Assembly: GCA_000824845.1 (NCBI GenBank)
Contig: CCNC01000090.1
Location: 36,547-100,546 of the forward strand
Direction: 5' to 3'
Length of the DNA stretch: 64,000 nt
Origin: Mesorhizobium sp. ORS 3359
GTDB lineage: Bacteria > Pseudomonadota > Alphaproteobacteria > Rhizobiales > Rhizobiaceae
Part shown: piece by piece, positions 44,764 to 55,364 of the stretch
Layout: each line of letters opens with the position of its first letter
How positions within the stretch are numbered: the first letter of the stretch is position 1
Position numbers and translations under genes: made by a program
The notes under the pieces: model-generated
Told to the model about the DNA's origin: nothing
Seen by the model: only the letters and a program-made list of their open reading frames with translations
Databases searched by the model: none

Positions 44764-44792
44764 CTGACACGAAACTGTCATGCGACTGTAAT
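44764..44792 (+). promoter_or_regulatory. PhoB-box array before pstS
   Basis: Three direct half-sites spaced by 11 bases: CTGACAC (44764-44770), CTGTCAT (44775-44781) and CTGTAAT (44786-44792), each followed by four A/T- or mixed bases. CTGTCAT-N4-CTGTAAT is a close match to the Pho box. The pstS start lies 78 bases on. Confidence 0.85.
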
Positions 44793-44869
44793 AATCGAAG
44801 TCTATTGCGCTCACCGGGCGCCGATAGAACGGGTGCCGAAAGACCATCTTCCGAACAGGAGCAGGCCAC

Positions 44870-45928
44870 ATGAGACATTTCATCCGCTCTGCGGCCGTTG
44901 CGATTGCAATGGCTGCGGCATCAACCCTTAGCATCTCCGCCGCGATGGCAGCCGACATCTCCGGCGCCGGCGCCACCTTCCCTTATCCGATCTATGCGAA
45001 GTGGGCCGACGCCTACAAGAAGGAGACCGGCATCGGTCTCAACTACCAGTCGATCGGCTCCGGCGGCGGCATCAAGCAGATCAAGGCCAAGACGGTGACC
45101 TTCGGCGCTTCCGACGCGCCGCTGAAGGGCGAGGATCTCAACTCCACCGGGCTCGCGCAGTTCCCGATGGTGATGGGCGGCATCGTTCCGGTCGTCAACC
45201 TCGAAGGCGTCAAGCCGGGCGAGCTGGTGCTCGACGGCCCGACGCTGGCCGACATCTTCTCCGGCAAGATCACCAACTGGAACGACGAAGCGATCAAGAA
45301 GCTCAACCCGGACGTCAAGCTGCCCGACCAGGCGATCGCGGTCGTGCACCGTTCGGACGGCTCGGGCACCACGTTCAACTTCAGCTACTATCTGGCCGAC
45401 GTCAGCGCCGACTGGAAGTCGAAGGTCGGCGTCAACACCGCGCTCGAGTGGCCGGTGGGCATCGGCGCCAAGGGCAATGAGGGCGTCGCCAACAACGTGT
45501 CGCAGACCGGCGGCGCGATTGGCTATGTCGAATATGCCTATGCCAAGCAGAACAAGCTGACCTACACCGACCTGATCAACAAGGACGGCAAGAAGGTCGA
45601 GCCGACCGCCGCCGCCTTCTCGGCCGCCGCGGCCAATGCCGACTGGAACTCGCAGCCGGGCTACGGCGTCATCCTGGCCAACCAGGCCGGCGCCGAAACC
45701 TGGCCGATGACGTCCGCCACCTGGATCCTCGTCTACAAGAAGCCCGACGACGCCGCCGCCACCGGCGAGGCGCTCAAGTTCTTCGCCTGGTCCTACGCCA
45801 AGGGCGACGAGCTGGCCGCCAGCCTGGACTATGTTCCGATGCCCGACGCGGTTGTGAAGAGCGTCGAGGAAATGTGGGGCAAGGACATCGTCGACGCCAA
45901 CGGCAAGCCGCTCTATTCCGGCATGTGA
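44870..45928 (+). CDS. pstS: phosphate ABC transporter substrate-binding protein PstS
   Basis: 352 residues with a signal peptide (about 1-27, ending AAMAA). [41 protein letters not shown] and [17 protein letters not shown] form the phosphate pocket of the PstS family. It catches phosphate in the periplasm for PstCAB. First gene of pstSCAB-phoU-phoB behind a Pho box; a hairpin after it may lower downstream expression. Confidence 0.97.
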   Translation: MRHFIRSAAVAIAMAAASTLSISAAMAADISGAGATFPYPIYAKWADAYKKETGIGLNYQSIGSGGGIKQIKAKTVTFGASDAPLKGEDLNSTGLAQFPMVMGGIVPVVNLEGVKPGELVLDGPTLADIFSGKITNWNDEAIKKLNPDVKLPDQAIAVVHRSDGSGTTFNFSYYLADVSADWKSKVGVNTALEWPVGIGAKGNEGVANNVSQTGGAIGYVEYAYAKQNKLTYTDLINKDGKKVEPTAAAFSAAAANADWNSQPGYGVILANQAGAETWPMTSATWILVYKKPDDAAATGEALKFFAWSYAKGDELAASLDYVPMPDAVVKSVEEMWGKDIVDANGKPLYSGM

Positions 45929-45942
45929 TTCTGACGAAAAAG

Positions 45943-45974
45943 GGAGGGCGCTTCCGGCGCCCTCCTGTCTCTTT
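45943..45974 (+). terminator. attenuator hairpin between pstS and pstC
   Basis: GGAGGGCGC (45943-45951) pairs with GCGCCCTCC (45957-45965), then TGTCTCTTT. It would partly stop transcripts after pstS so that the binding protein is made in excess. Confidence 0.65.
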
Positions 45975-45992
45975 CGAAATGCGAGGGGCTAG

Positions 45993-46979
45993 ATGAGTGC
46001 CGTTTCCGAAGCCGCGACATCGTCCGCCATGCGGACCAGGGAAGCGACGGTGCGCCGCTTTGCCTTCACCGACATGGTCTTCCGGGCGGCTACGCGCGCT
46101 TCCGCTATCCTCGTGCTGGTTCTGCTCGGCGGGGTCGCCATCTCGCTGATCGCCGGATCGTGGGAAGCACTGTCGAAATTCGGCATATCCTTCCTTTCGA
46201 CCGAATCCTGGAACCCGGTCACCGAGAATTTCGGCGCGCTGGCGCCCATCTACGGCACTATCGTCACCTCTGCCATCGCCATCATCATCGCCGTGCCGAT
46301 CGGCATCGGCATCGCCGTCTTCCTGACCGAGCTCTGCCCGCGTCCGCTGCGGCGCCCTATCGGCATCGCCGTCGAGCTTCTGGCCGGCATTCCCTCGATC
46401 ATCTACGGAATCTGGGGCCTGTTCGTCTTCGCGCCCTTCCTGCAGACGACGATCCAGCCCTTCATCATCTGGCTCTTCAAGGGCATCCCGGGCCTCAACA
46501 GCCTGTTTGCCGGCCCGCCCTACGGCATCGGCCTGCTGACCTCCTCGCTGATCCTGGCCATCATGGTGCTGCCCTTCATCACCTCGATCACCAAGGACGT
46601 GTTCGACACGGTGCCGGCGGTGCTGAAGGAATCGGCCTACGGCATCGGCTGCACGACCTGGGAGGTGACGCGGCGCGTGACCATCCCCTACACCCGCGTC
46701 GGCATCATGGGCGGCGTCATGCTCGGCCTCGGCCGCGCGCTCGGCGAGACGATGGCCGTGACCTTCGTCATCGGCAACGCGCATCGCATCAGCGCCTCGC
46801 TGTTCGCGCCGGGCACCACGATCTCGGCGACGATCGCCAACGAGTTCACCGAGGCCGATGGCGCGATCTACACCTCCTCGCTGGTGGCTCTCGGCCTGAT
46901 CCTGTTCATCATAACCTTCATCATCCTGGCGCTCGCACGCTACATGCTGCTGCGCATCGATAGCCGCACGGGAGCCTGA
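45993..46979 (+). CDS. pstC: phosphate ABC transporter permease PstC
   Basis: 328 residues, about six membrane helices. GIAVFLTELCPRPLRRPIGIAVELLAGIPSIIYGIWGLFVFAPF is typical of PstC, and ALGETMAVTFVIGNAHRIS near the end is the EAA-like loop that contacts PstB. It forms the inner-membrane channel with PstA. The next gene starts three bases after its stop. Confidence 0.95.
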   Translation: MSAVSEAATSSAMRTREATVRRFAFTDMVFRAATRASAILVLVLLGGVAISLIAGSWEALSKFGISFLSTESWNPVTENFGALAPIYGTIVTSAIAIIIAVPIGIGIAVFLTELCPRPLRRPIGIAVELLAGIPSIIYGIWGLFVFAPFLQTTIQPFIIWLFKGIPGLNSLFAGPPYGIGLLTSSLILAIMVLPFITSITKDVFDTVPAVLKESAYGIGCTTWEVTRRVTIPYTRVGIMGGVMLGLGRALGETMAVTFVIGNAHRISASLFAPGTTISATIANEFTEADGAIYTSSLVALGLILFIITFIILALARYMLLRIDSRTGA

Positions 46980-46982
46980 CCG

Positions 46983-47834
46983 ATGGCGACTGCCGCATCA
47001 CTTCACCAGAGCCGCAAGCGCAAGAATGCCGTGATGATGGCGCTGTGCGTTATCGCCGCCGGCATCGGCCTCGCCTGGCTGGCGCTGATCCTCGGCGCCC
47101 TGCTCTACAAGGGGCTCTCCGGGGTGTCGCTGGCCGTGTTCACCCAGATGACGCCGCCGCCCGGCGATGCCGGCGGCCTGCTCAACGCCATCTACGGCAG
47201 CATCGTGATGACGATCATCGGCATCGTCGTCGGCACGCCGATCGGCGTGCTGGCCGGCACCTACATGGCCGAGTATGGCCGCTTCTCGAAGCTCACCACG
47301 GTGGTGCGTTTCATCAACGACATCCTGTTGTCGGCCCCTTCGATCATCGTCGGCCTGTTCGTCTATGAGCTGATGGTGCGGCCCATGGGGCACTTCTCGG
47401 CCATCGCCGGCGCCGTCGCGCTGTCCATCCTGGTGATCCCCGTCGTGGTGCGCACCACCGAGGACATGCTGAACCTCGTGCCCAACGCGCTGCGCGAGGC
47501 GGGCACCGCCATCGGCGCGCCGCGCTGGGTGGTGATCCGCTCCGTCGCCTATCGCGCGGCGCTGTCCGGCATCGTGACCGGCATCCTTTTGGCAATCGCC
47601 CGCATCTCCGGCGAGACGGCGCCGCTGCTCTTCACCGCGCTCAACAACCAGTTCTGGTCGAGCAATCTCAATGCCCCGATGGCCAGCCTGCCGGTGACCA
47701 TCTTCCAGTTCGCTCTCAGCCCTTACGAGGAATGGCAGCAGCTGGCCTGGACGGGCGCACTGATAATCACCCTGACGGTTCTCGGGCTGAGCATCATCGC
47801 CCGCAGCCTAACCGGACGCAGAGAGGACAGATGA
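46983..47834 (+). CDS. pstA: phosphate ABC transporter permease PstA
   Basis: 283 residues, six helices. [37 protein letters not shown] and [25 protein letters not shown] match PstA, the second carrying the ATPase contact loop. Its stop overlaps the pstB ATG by four bases (ATGA). Confidence 0.95.
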   Translation: MATAASLHQSRKRKNAVMMALCVIAAGIGLAWLALILGALLYKGLSGVSLAVFTQMTPPPGDAGGLLNAIYGSIVMTIIGIVVGTPIGVLAGTYMAEYGRFSKLTTVVRFINDILLSAPSIIVGLFVYELMVRPMGHFSAIAGAVALSILVIPVVVRTTEDMLNLVPNALREAGTAIGAPRWVVIRSVAYRAALSGIVTGILLAIARISGETAPLLFTALNNQFWSSNLNAPMASLPVTIFQFALSPYEEWQQLAWTGALIITLTVLGLSIIARSLTGRREDR

Positions 47835-48634
47835 AACCGATGTTGTCCACCGACCTGAACGTATCCGACACGACCGTCGAGAAGGCCAAGATCGAGGTCA
47901 AGAACCTCAACTTCTACTATGGCCAGTCGAAGGCGCTGAAGGACATCAACCTGTCGCTGCCCGAGCGCAGCGTGACCGCCTTCATCGGGCCGTCGGGCTG
48001 CGGGAAGTCGACGCTGCTGCGCGTCTTGAACCGTATCTACGAGCTTTATCCGAAGCAGAGCGCCGAGGGCCAGGTGCTGCTCGATGGCAAGAACATCCTC
48101 GACCGCTCGCAGGACCTCAACCTGCTCAGGACCAAGATCGGCATGGTGTTCCAGAAGCCGACGCCGTTCCCGATGTCGATCTACGAGAACATAGCCTTCG
48201 GCGTCAGGCTTTATGAGAAGATCAGCAAGGCCGAGATGGACAGCCGCGTCGAGTCGGCGCTGAAGCGCGCCGCACTCTGGAACGAGGTCAAGGACAAGCT
48301 CAATGCCAGCGGCCAGAGCCTCTCGGGCGGCCAGCAGCAGCGCCTTTGCATCGCCCGCACCGTCGCGGTGAAGCCGGAGGTCATCCTGCTCGACGAACCG
48401 GCCTCGGCGCTCGATCCGCTCTCGACCGCCAAGATCGAGGAGCTGATCGACGAATTGCAGGCCGACTACACGATCGTCATCGTCACCCATAACATGCAGC
48501 AGGCGGCGCGCGTGTCGCGGCAGACGGCGTTCATGTATCTGGGCGAGCTGGTGGAGTTCGACCGGACCGAGAAGATCTTCACCTCGCCCCGCGAGAAGCG
48601 CACCCAGGACTACATCACCGGCCGCTTCGGCTGA
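47831..48634 (+). CDS. pstB: phosphate ABC transporter ATPase PstB
   Basis: 267 residues. Walker A is GPSGCGKST, the signature is LSGGQQQR, Walker B is [13 protein letters not shown], and [18 protein letters not shown] is specific to PstB. It drives phosphate import and takes part in signalling to PhoU/PhoR. The ATG at 47831, within the end of pstA and preceded by GAGAGG, is the correct start; earlier in-frame codons lie inside pstA. Confidence 0.96.
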   Translation: MKPMLSTDLNVSDTTVEKAKIEVKNLNFYYGQSKALKDINLSLPERSVTAFIGPSGCGKSTLLRVLNRIYELYPKQSAEGQVLLDGKNILDRSQDLNLLRTKIGMVFQKPTPFPMSIYENIAFGVRLYEKISKAEMDSRVESALKRAALWNEVKDKLNASGQSLSGGQQQRLCIARTVAVKPEVILLDEPASALDPLSTAKIEELIDELQADYTIVIVTHNMQQAARVSRQTAFMYLGELVEFDRTEKIFTSPREKRTQDYITGRFG

Positions 48635-48654
48635 GCTCATACGAGGACAACATC

Positions 48655-49362
48655 ATGGCCGAACATACCGTCGCCTCCTTCGACGAGGATCTGAGGCAGA
48701 TCAGCCGGCTCATCAACGATATGGGCGATCTCGCCGGCTCCATGGTCGGCGGCTCGACCAGGGCCCTGCTCGAGAGCGACAATGCGCTGGCGCAGCGCGT
48801 CGTCTCCGACGATGCCATCATGGACGCGCGCCAGCGCGAGCTTGACGACCGCGCCATCACGCTGATCGCCAAGCGGCAGCCGATGGCGGACGATCTTCGC
48901 CACGTGGTCGGCTCGATCCGCATGGCGGGCGACCTCGAACGAATCGGCGATCTGGCCAAGAACATCGCCAAGCGCGTCGGCTCGGTCGGCGTCAGCACCG
49001 CCCCGCGCGACCTCACGCATTCGATCGATTCCATGGCGCAGCTGGTGCTAATCCAGGTCCAGGGCGTGATCCAGGAATACACGGTGGGCGATGCCACGGC
49101 GCTGGCCAAGCTTCGCAACGACGACGAACGCATCGACGTCAAATACACCTCCGTCTTCCGTGAGCTGTTGACCTACATGATGGAGGACCCGCGCAACATC
49201 ACCGCCTGCACGCATCTTCTGTTCTGCGCCAAGAATCTCGAGCGCATCGGCGACCATGTGACCAACATCGCCGAGAACGCCTATTATGTGCTGACCGGGA
49301 CGCAATTGCCCGCCAACCGTCCCAAGCAGGACGAGACGGCAATGTCGGCGCCGGCCGCCTGA
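48655..49362 (+). CDS. phoU: phosphate signalling regulator PhoU
   Basis: 235 residues in two similar three-helix halves. Each half has an ExxxD-type metal cluster region: DDRAITLIAKRQPMADDLRHVVGSIRMAGDLERIGDLAKNIAKR and ITACTHLLFCAKNLERIGDHVTNIAEN. PhoU links the Pst transporter to the PhoR kinase and dampens the Pho response when phosphate is plentiful. Twenty bases after pstB. Confidence 0.95.
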   Translation: MAEHTVASFDEDLRQISRLINDMGDLAGSMVGGSTRALLESDNALAQRVVSDDAIMDARQRELDDRAITLIAKRQPMADDLRHVVGSIRMAGDLERIGDLAKNIAKRVGSVGVSTAPRDLTHSIDSMAQLVLIQVQGVIQEYTVGDATALAKLRNDDERIDVKYTSVFRELLTYMMEDPRNITACTHLLFCAKNLERIGDHVTNIAENAYYVLTGTQLPANRPKQDETAMSAPAA

Positions 49363-49379
49363 CGGAAAAGGTGACCCCG

Positions 49380-50069
49380 ATGATCGCGCCACGCATCATG
49401 GTCGTGGAGGACGAGGAGCCGCTGGGGGTGCTGCTCCGCTACAATCTCGAATCCGAGGGTTACCAGGTGGAAGTGGTGACCCGCGGCGACGAGGCCGAAA
49501 TCCGCCTTCAGGAAAATGTTCCCGACCTGCTCGTGCTCGACTGGATGGTGCCGGCGGTCTCCGGCATCGAGCTCTGCCGGCGTCTCAGGATGCGGCCCGA
49601 GACCGAGCGGCTGCCGATCATCATGCTGACCGCGCGCGGTGAAGAAAGCGATCGGGTTCGAGGTTTGTCCACCGGCGCCGACGACTATCTGGTCAAGCCG
49701 TTCTCGACGCCGGAGTTCATGGCGCGCGTCAAGGCGCTGCTGCGCCGCGCCAAGCCCGAGGTGCTGTCCAGCGTGCTCAAGGTCGGCGACATCGTGCTCG
49801 ACCGCGAATCGCACCGCGTCTACCGCAAGAAGAGCGAGATCAGGCTCGGCCCGACCGAGTTCCGCCTGCTCGAATTCATGATGCGGCATCCCGGCCGCGT
49901 GTTCTCGCGCAGCCAGCTGCTCGACAATGTCTGGGGCGAGACGATCTATATCGACGAGCGCACGGTGGACGTGCATGTCGGCCGCCTGCGCAAGGCCGTC
50001 AACAACGGCCGCATGCCCGACGTCATCCGCACGATCCGCGGGGCGGGGTATGCGATCCGGGAAGACTGA
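49380..50069 (+). CDS. phoB: phosphate regulon response regulator PhoB
   Basis: 229 residues. Receiver: MVVEDEEPLGVLL, VLDWMVP (Asp54), IIMLTARG and YLVKPFS. Winged-helix output: FRLLEFMMRHPGRVFSRSQLLDNVWGETIYIDERTVDVHVGRLRKAV. It activates Pho-box promoters, including the one before pstS. ATG 49380 is the start used by the family; GTG at 49371 is possible. No phoR gene lies in this window. Confidence 0.95.
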   Translation: MIAPRIMVVEDEEPLGVLLRYNLESEGYQVEVVTRGDEAEIRLQENVPDLLVLDWMVPAVSGIELCRRLRMRPETERLPIIMLTARGEESDRVRGLSTGADDYLVKPFSTPEFMARVKALLRRAKPEVLSSVLKVGDIVLDRESHRVYRKKSEIRLGPTEFRLLEFMMRHPGRVFSRSQLLDNVWGETIYIDERTVDVHVGRLRKAVNNGRMPDVIRTIRGAGYAIRED

Positions 50070-50132
50070 GCCGCACGGTTCGCGGAATGACGCGTGGATC
50101 GCATGCGTTGGCGAGTAGCCGGGACGGTCGTG

Positions 50133-50319
50133 CTTCGTCATCCACGGGCGGAGCAAGGAGCGTAGCGACGCAGCGCAGACTCGAGGATCCATTCCGTGAC
50201 TTCGACGCGCCTCCGCGGTGCAGAATTCTGCTCCGCTGTGGCTACGATCGAGGTAACGGCATGGATTCCAGGGTCTCCGCGACGGAGCTGCGCTCCTGCT
50301 TCGCCCTGGAATGACGAAG
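50133..50319. repeat. 187-bp palindromic mosaic repeat
   Basis: CTTCGTCATCC-ACGGGCGGAGCAAGGAGCG (from 50133) is the near-inverse of CGCTCCTGCTTCGCCC-TGGAATGACGAAG (to 50319). The middle holds GGATCCATTCC and GGCATGGATTCC in opposite sense. The element fills nearly all the space between phoB and xylR and is of a type often seen in Mesorhizobium intergenic DNA. Confidence 0.75.
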
Positions 50320-50381
50320 TCGCGGTGGCTTCGGCCAACCTCCAACGTTGGCGCGATTCGCGCGTTCAGCGCCAAGTTCGC

Positions 50382-51623
50382 TCAGGCGACGATCTTCCCC
50401 GCACTGCTTCTCGCCTGCACACCTGGCGCGAAAATCTCCTGGTCGACGAAGGTCAGCGCGCGCATTGCGCAGCCTTCGCGGATCAGCGGCAGCTCGTTCG
50501 GCTCGGTGTCGAAGGAGATCGAGTTCGAGTGCTGGCCGCCGGCGGTCTGGGCGATCGCCTCCCTCAGCGCCGGCTCGATCAGGTCGAAGGCGGCCGCGCT
50601 GACGCCGACCATGGCGACCGGCGCCGGGTCGATGAGGGCGAACAGGCTGCCAAGGCCGAAGCCCAGGGCCTCGCCGGCCCGACGATAGGCTTCCCGTTCG
50701 GGGCCGTCCGTCTGTCGAGCCTTTGCGGCCAGCGCGCGCATGTCGGCGTCGCCGACGTCGGTCGGCGCTGCGTCCTCGCTTATTTCCATGGCGCTGCGCC
50801 AGATCGCGTAGTTGCCGGCATAGGCCTCGACGCAGCCGCGGCGGCCGCAGCGGCAAAGCGCGCCGCCCGGACGATGGATCATGTGGCCGAACTCGCCGCC
50901 AGAGGAATGCGTGCCGGTGAACAATTCGCCCTTCAGCACCAGGCCCATGCCGATGCCGTGCGAGAGCAGGATGGCGATGAAATTGTCGCGATAGCGCTCG
51001 GGATCGCGCCATCGCAGCGCCACCGCCATCATGTTGCAGTCGTTCTCCATGGTGGCAGGGATGCCGAATTCCCTCTCCAGGATGTCGGCGAACGGAATGT
51101 CGGTCAGCGGCGTGATCGGCGACCATAGCATGGCGCGCGCGTGGGAATCGGTGATGCCTTGAATGCCCATGGCGATGCGGGCGACGCTGCCCACGTCGAG
51201 ATCGGGATCCTGCAGCCGGCGCCGGACGATCGCCAGGCACTCGCCGATCAGCTCGTCGCGCGGCATGACGAGCGTGTCCAGGCGCCGCTGTTCCTCGGCG
51301 ATCACCTGGCCGGCATAGTCGATGACGGCGACCGACAGGAAGTTCAGCGACAGCACCACCGTCAGCACCGCGGCGGCTTCGGGGTTCAACGCCAGGCCGA
51401 TCTGCGGCCGGCCGCGTTTCAACGCCGTCGGCTCGCTGGCCTTGCTCTCGGTGAGGATGCCCTCCTGGATCAGATCGGCGGAGATCGCCGAAATGGTCGA
51501 GTGGCTGAGGCCGGTGGTGGCGGCGATTTCCGTCCGCGATGGCTGGCCGGCGCGGCGCACGGCCGAAATCACCATGGCGCGGTTGCGCCGGCGCAAATCG
51601 TCGTGACGGATTCCGACCGACAT
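50382..51623 (-). CDS. xylR: ROK-family repressor of xylose uptake (XylR)
   Basis: 413 residues. The N-terminal HTH reads VISAVRRAGQPSRTEIAATTGLSHSTISAISADLIQEG; the ROK sugar-kinase-like domain follows with GIGMGLVLKGELFTGTHSSGGEFGHM and the CRCGRRGCVEAYAG zinc-type cluster. It is divergent to xylF, so it is called XylR by context. It would let go of DNA when it binds xylose. Confidence 0.85.
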   Translation of the reverse strand: MSVGIRHDDLRRRNRAMVISAVRRAGQPSRTEIAATTGLSHSTISAISADLIQEGILTESKASEPTALKRGRPQIGLALNPEAAAVLTVVLSLNFLSVAVIDYAGQVIAEEQRRLDTLVMPRDELIGECLAIVRRRLQDPDLDVGSVARIAMGIQGITDSHARAMLWSPITPLTDIPFADILEREFGIPATMENDCNMMAVALRWRDPERYRDNFIAILLSHGIGMGLVLKGELFTGTHSSGGEFGHMIHRPGGALCRCGRRGCVEAYAGNYAIWRSAMEISEDAAPTDVGDADMRALAAKARQTDGPEREAYRRAGEALGFGLGSLFALIDPAPVAMVGVSAAAFDLIEPALREAIAQTAGGQHSNSISFDTEPNELPLIREGCAMRALTFVDQEIFAPGVQARSSAGKIVA

Positions 51624-51737
51624 CGTCTCGCACGTCCTCCCCGGTCATCGCGGCCTTGTGATGATGTCACGGCCTGTCGCTGACACGCTAGGGATAGTGG
51701 CAGAAGCCAAAGCCGATGTCATTATTTATTGCGGATG

Positions 51738-51835
51738 TCGAAAAAAATGCCTGGACCCGTCAAATGCCATCAGAATCTCGGTTGACAGCTCCATTTCGCT
51801 GCATCACTATTTTTTTGAGGCTCGAAAAAAAGCCT
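51738..51835. promoter_or_regulatory. repeated TCGAAAAAAA sites between xylR and xylF (candidate operators)
   Basis: TCGAAAAAAATGCCT (51738-51752) and TCGAAAAAAAGCCT (51822-51835) are near-identical direct repeats 84 bases apart. The second forms a dyad with TTTTTTTGAGG just before it and lies immediately after the xylF -10 box. Confidence 0.45.
51782..51810 (+). promoter_or_regulatory. promoter of xylFHG
   Basis: TTGACA (51782-51787), 17 bases, CACTAT (51805-51810). The leader would be about 75 bases, carrying one XylR-type repeat near the start point. Confidence 0.55.
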
Positions 51836-51892
51836 CTATGCCGGCCTTTGGGCCAGTCTGGGTCGCGCCGCACAGGGCGCAGGGAGGATATC

Positions 51893-52933
51893 ATGAAGAA
51901 ATTCGCAGCCGCCATTCTGGCGGGCGTTGCCATGTCGCTGACGCTGGCTTCGGTCGCCGAGGCGAAGGGCAAGGTGATCGGCGTCTCGTGGTCGAATTTC
52001 CAGGAAGAGCGCTGGAAGACCGACGAAGCGGCGATGAAGGCCGCCATCGAGGCCGCCGGCGACAAGTATATTTCGGCCGACGCGCAGTCCAATCCGGGCA
52101 AGCAACTGACCGACGTCGAAAGCCTGATCTCGCAGGGCGCCAATTCGCTGATCATCCTGGCGCAGGATGCCTCGGCGATCGGCCCCGCGGTGCAGAAGGC
52201 GCTCGATGAGGGCATCCCGGTCGTCGGCTACGACCGCCTGATCGAGAACAAGGACGTTTTCTACCTGACCTTCGACAACAAGGAAGTCGGCCGCATGCAG
52301 GCCCGTGAGGTGTTCAAGGCCAAGCCCGAAGGCAACTACGTCTTCATCAAGGGCTCGGGTTCCGATCCGAACGCCGACTTCCTGTTCTCGGGTTCCATGG
52401 AAGTGCTAAAAGAGGCGATCGACAGCGGCAAGATCAAGAATGTCGGCGAGGCCTATACCGACGGCTGGCTGCCCGCCAACGCGCAGAAGAACATGGAGCA
52501 GTTCCTGACCGCCAACGACAACAAGGTCGACGCGGTCGTGGCCGCCAATGACGGCACCGCTGGCGGCGTCGTCGCGGCGCTGACGGCGCAAGGACTGGCC
52601 GGCACCGTTCCGGTCTCGGGCCAGGACGGCGACCACGCGGCGCTCAACCGCATCGCGCTCTGCACGCAGACCGTGTCGGTGTGGAAGGATGCGCGCGAGC
52701 TCGGCAAGAACGCCGCCGAGATCGCCTCGCAGCTCGCCGACGGTAAGAAGATGGGCGACATCGCCGGCGCCAAGGACTTCACGACGCCTGGCGGCAACAC
52801 CGTCAAGTCGCTGTTCCTGACCCCGATCGCGATCACCAAGGACAATCTCAACGTCGTCATCGACGCCGGCTGGATCAAGAAGGACGAAGTCTGCGCAGGC
52901 GTTGCCGCCGGCAGCGTCAAGGTCTGCAACTAA
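51893..52933 (+). CDS. xylF: D-xylose ABC transporter substrate-binding protein XylF
   Basis: 346 residues with a signal peptide (about 1-24). [37 protein letters not shown] and [15 protein letters not shown] are characteristic of xylose-binding proteins, with Asn/Asp/Arg sugar contacts. AGGGAGG lies before the ATG at 51893; the frame upstream of it is leader. Followed by a terminator-like hairpin and then xylH. Confidence 0.94.
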   Translation: MKKFAAAILAGVAMSLTLASVAEAKGKVIGVSWSNFQEERWKTDEAAMKAAIEAAGDKYISADAQSNPGKQLTDVESLISQGANSLIILAQDASAIGPAVQKALDEGIPVVGYDRLIENKDVFYLTFDNKEVGRMQAREVFKAKPEGNYVFIKGSGSDPNADFLFSGSMEVLKEAIDSGKIKNVGEAYTDGWLPANAQKNMEQFLTANDNKVDAVVAANDGTAGGVVAALTAQGLAGTVPVSGQDGDHAALNRIALCTQTVSVWKDARELGKNAAEIASQLADGKKMGDIAGAKDFTTPGGNTVKSLFLTPIAITKDNLNVVIDAGWIKKDEVCAGVAAGSVKVCN

Positions 52934-52961
52934 GCTCGCCGACACTAGACCAAAAACCTTG

Positions 52962-52989
52962 CGCCGCGGCCTGAAGGCCGCGGCGTTTT
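52962..52989 (+). terminator. attenuator after xylF
   Basis: CGCCGCGGCC (52962-52971) pairs with GGCCGCGGCG (52976-52985), loop TGAA, then TTTTC. It favours excess binding protein over permease. Confidence 0.75.
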
Positions 52990-53078
52990 CTCGAAGATTT
53001 ACCGTTCCGCCTCAAGCGGATAGCTTCTAGGCTTGCTCCGGCATCCGCGCCAGACGGGCAGGCCGGCAGGAGGAATTC

Positions 53079-54431
53079 ATGACCGACACGACGTCCACCC
53101 AACCGGCAGACACCGCGCGTGCCTCGGAGCTGGGCACCGTCGCCCGGTTCCTGAAGGCTACCGAGCTGGACACCCGCATGCTCGGCATGATCGGCGCGCT
53201 GCTCCTGATCTGGGTCGGACTGCATGTGATCTCCAGCCTGCGGCTTGGCGTCAATCCGCTCGACTTCGACAGCCGCACGTTCCTCACGCCGCGCAATCTC
53301 TGGAACCTGTCGGTTCAGACTTCGGCCGTGGCGATCATGGCCTCCGGCATGGTGCTGGTCATCGTCATGCGCAACATCGACCTGTCGGTCGGATCGGCCG
53401 AAGGGGTGATCGGCATGGTCATGGGTTTTGCCCAGGTGCATTTCCTGGTTCGCTTCGTCGGGCTTGAGCTCGGCAACCCGTGGATCTGGGTTCTGGCACT
53501 GCTGATCGGCCTGGCGCTCGGCCTCCTCATCGGCGCCTTCCAAGGCTTCATCATCGCCTATCTCGAAGTGCCGGCCTTCATCGTCACGCTGGGCGGTCTG
53601 CTGGTCTGGCGTGGCGCTGCCTGGTGGGTCACCAGCGGCCAGACCGTCGCGCCGCTTGACGCCACGTTTCAGCTGATGGGCGGCGGCCCGGCGGGCTCGA
53701 TCGGCGCCAAATGGAGCTGGGTCGTCGGCATCGTCGCCTGCCTGGCGGTCGTTTTCATGCACTATAACGGTCGCGTGCAGCGCAAACGCTTCCGCTTCCC
53801 GCTGCGTCCGGTCTGGGCCGAGACGCTGCTCGCCACGGTCACCTGCGCTATCATCCTGGGCGCTGTGTGGCTTGCCAATTCCTATCCGTGGCCGGTCGGC
53901 ATCGTGAACCGTTATGCCGCCGCCAACAACATCACCGTTCCCGAAGGCGGACTGTTCATCGCGCATGGCATCGCCATTCCAGTGCTGATGGCGGTCGCCG
54001 TCGGCCTGATCATGACTTTCGTCACCAAGCGCACGCGCTTCGGCCGCTATGTCTTCGCCATCGGCGGCAATCCGGAAGCGGCTAACCTCGCCGGCATCAA
54101 CACGCGCTGGATCACCATGAAGGTGTTCATGATCATGGGCGTGCTGGCGACGATCGCGGCGGCGATCTCGTCGGCCAGGCAGAATTCATCCACCAATGCG
54201 CTCGGAACGCTGGACGAGCTGCTGGTCATCGCCGCGGCCGTCATCGGCGGCACGTCGCTTGCCGGCGGTTCCGGAACAGTGCTCGGCGCCATGCTTGGCG
54301 CGCTGCTGATGCAGTCGCTGCAGTCCGGCATGGTGCTGCTCGGCGTCGATTCGCCGCTGCAAAGCATCGTCGTGGGTGCCGTGCTGGTCGTGGCGGTGTG
54401 GCTCGACACCCTCTATCGCAAGCGGGCCTGA
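53079..54431 (+). CDS. xylH: xylose ABC transporter permease XylH
   Basis: 450 residues, 10-12 membrane helices. IMASGMVLVIVMRNIDLSVGSAEGVIGM and FIVTLGGLLVWRGAAWWVTSGQTVAPL are typical of the BPD_transp_2 permeases, and FAIGGNPEAANLAGINT is the ATPase contact region. The large size and the RKRFRFPLR loop fit XylH. xylG starts 18 bases after the stop. Confidence 0.93.
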   Translation: MTDTTSTQPADTARASELGTVARFLKATELDTRMLGMIGALLLIWVGLHVISSLRLGVNPLDFDSRTFLTPRNLWNLSVQTSAVAIMASGMVLVIVMRNIDLSVGSAEGVIGMVMGFAQVHFLVRFVGLELGNPWIWVLALLIGLALGLLIGAFQGFIIAYLEVPAFIVTLGGLLVWRGAAWWVTSGQTVAPLDATFQLMGGGPAGSIGAKWSWVVGIVACLAVVFMHYNGRVQRKRFRFPLRPVWAETLLATVTCAIILGAVWLANSYPWPVGIVNRYAAANNITVPEGGLFIAHGIAIPVLMAVAVGLIMTFVTKRTRFGRYVFAIGGNPEAANLAGINTRWITMKVFMIMGVLATIAAAISSARQNSSTNALGTLDELLVIAAAVIGGTSLAGGSGTVLGAMLGALLMQSLQSGMVLLGVDSPLQSIVVGAVLVVAVWLDTLYRKRA

Positions 54432-54449
54432 TCAGGGAGGAGAAACAAC

Positions 54450-55250
<801 letters not shown>

Positions 55251-55364
55251 ACCCAGGCATATAGCCGGCTAATTAAATGCTGCATGATGTACCAGCCGCG
55301 GTGATGATTTGACCGCGCCATTGTCTTGACGCGGAGACTTGCCCATAAAGATCGTCGACCGTCC

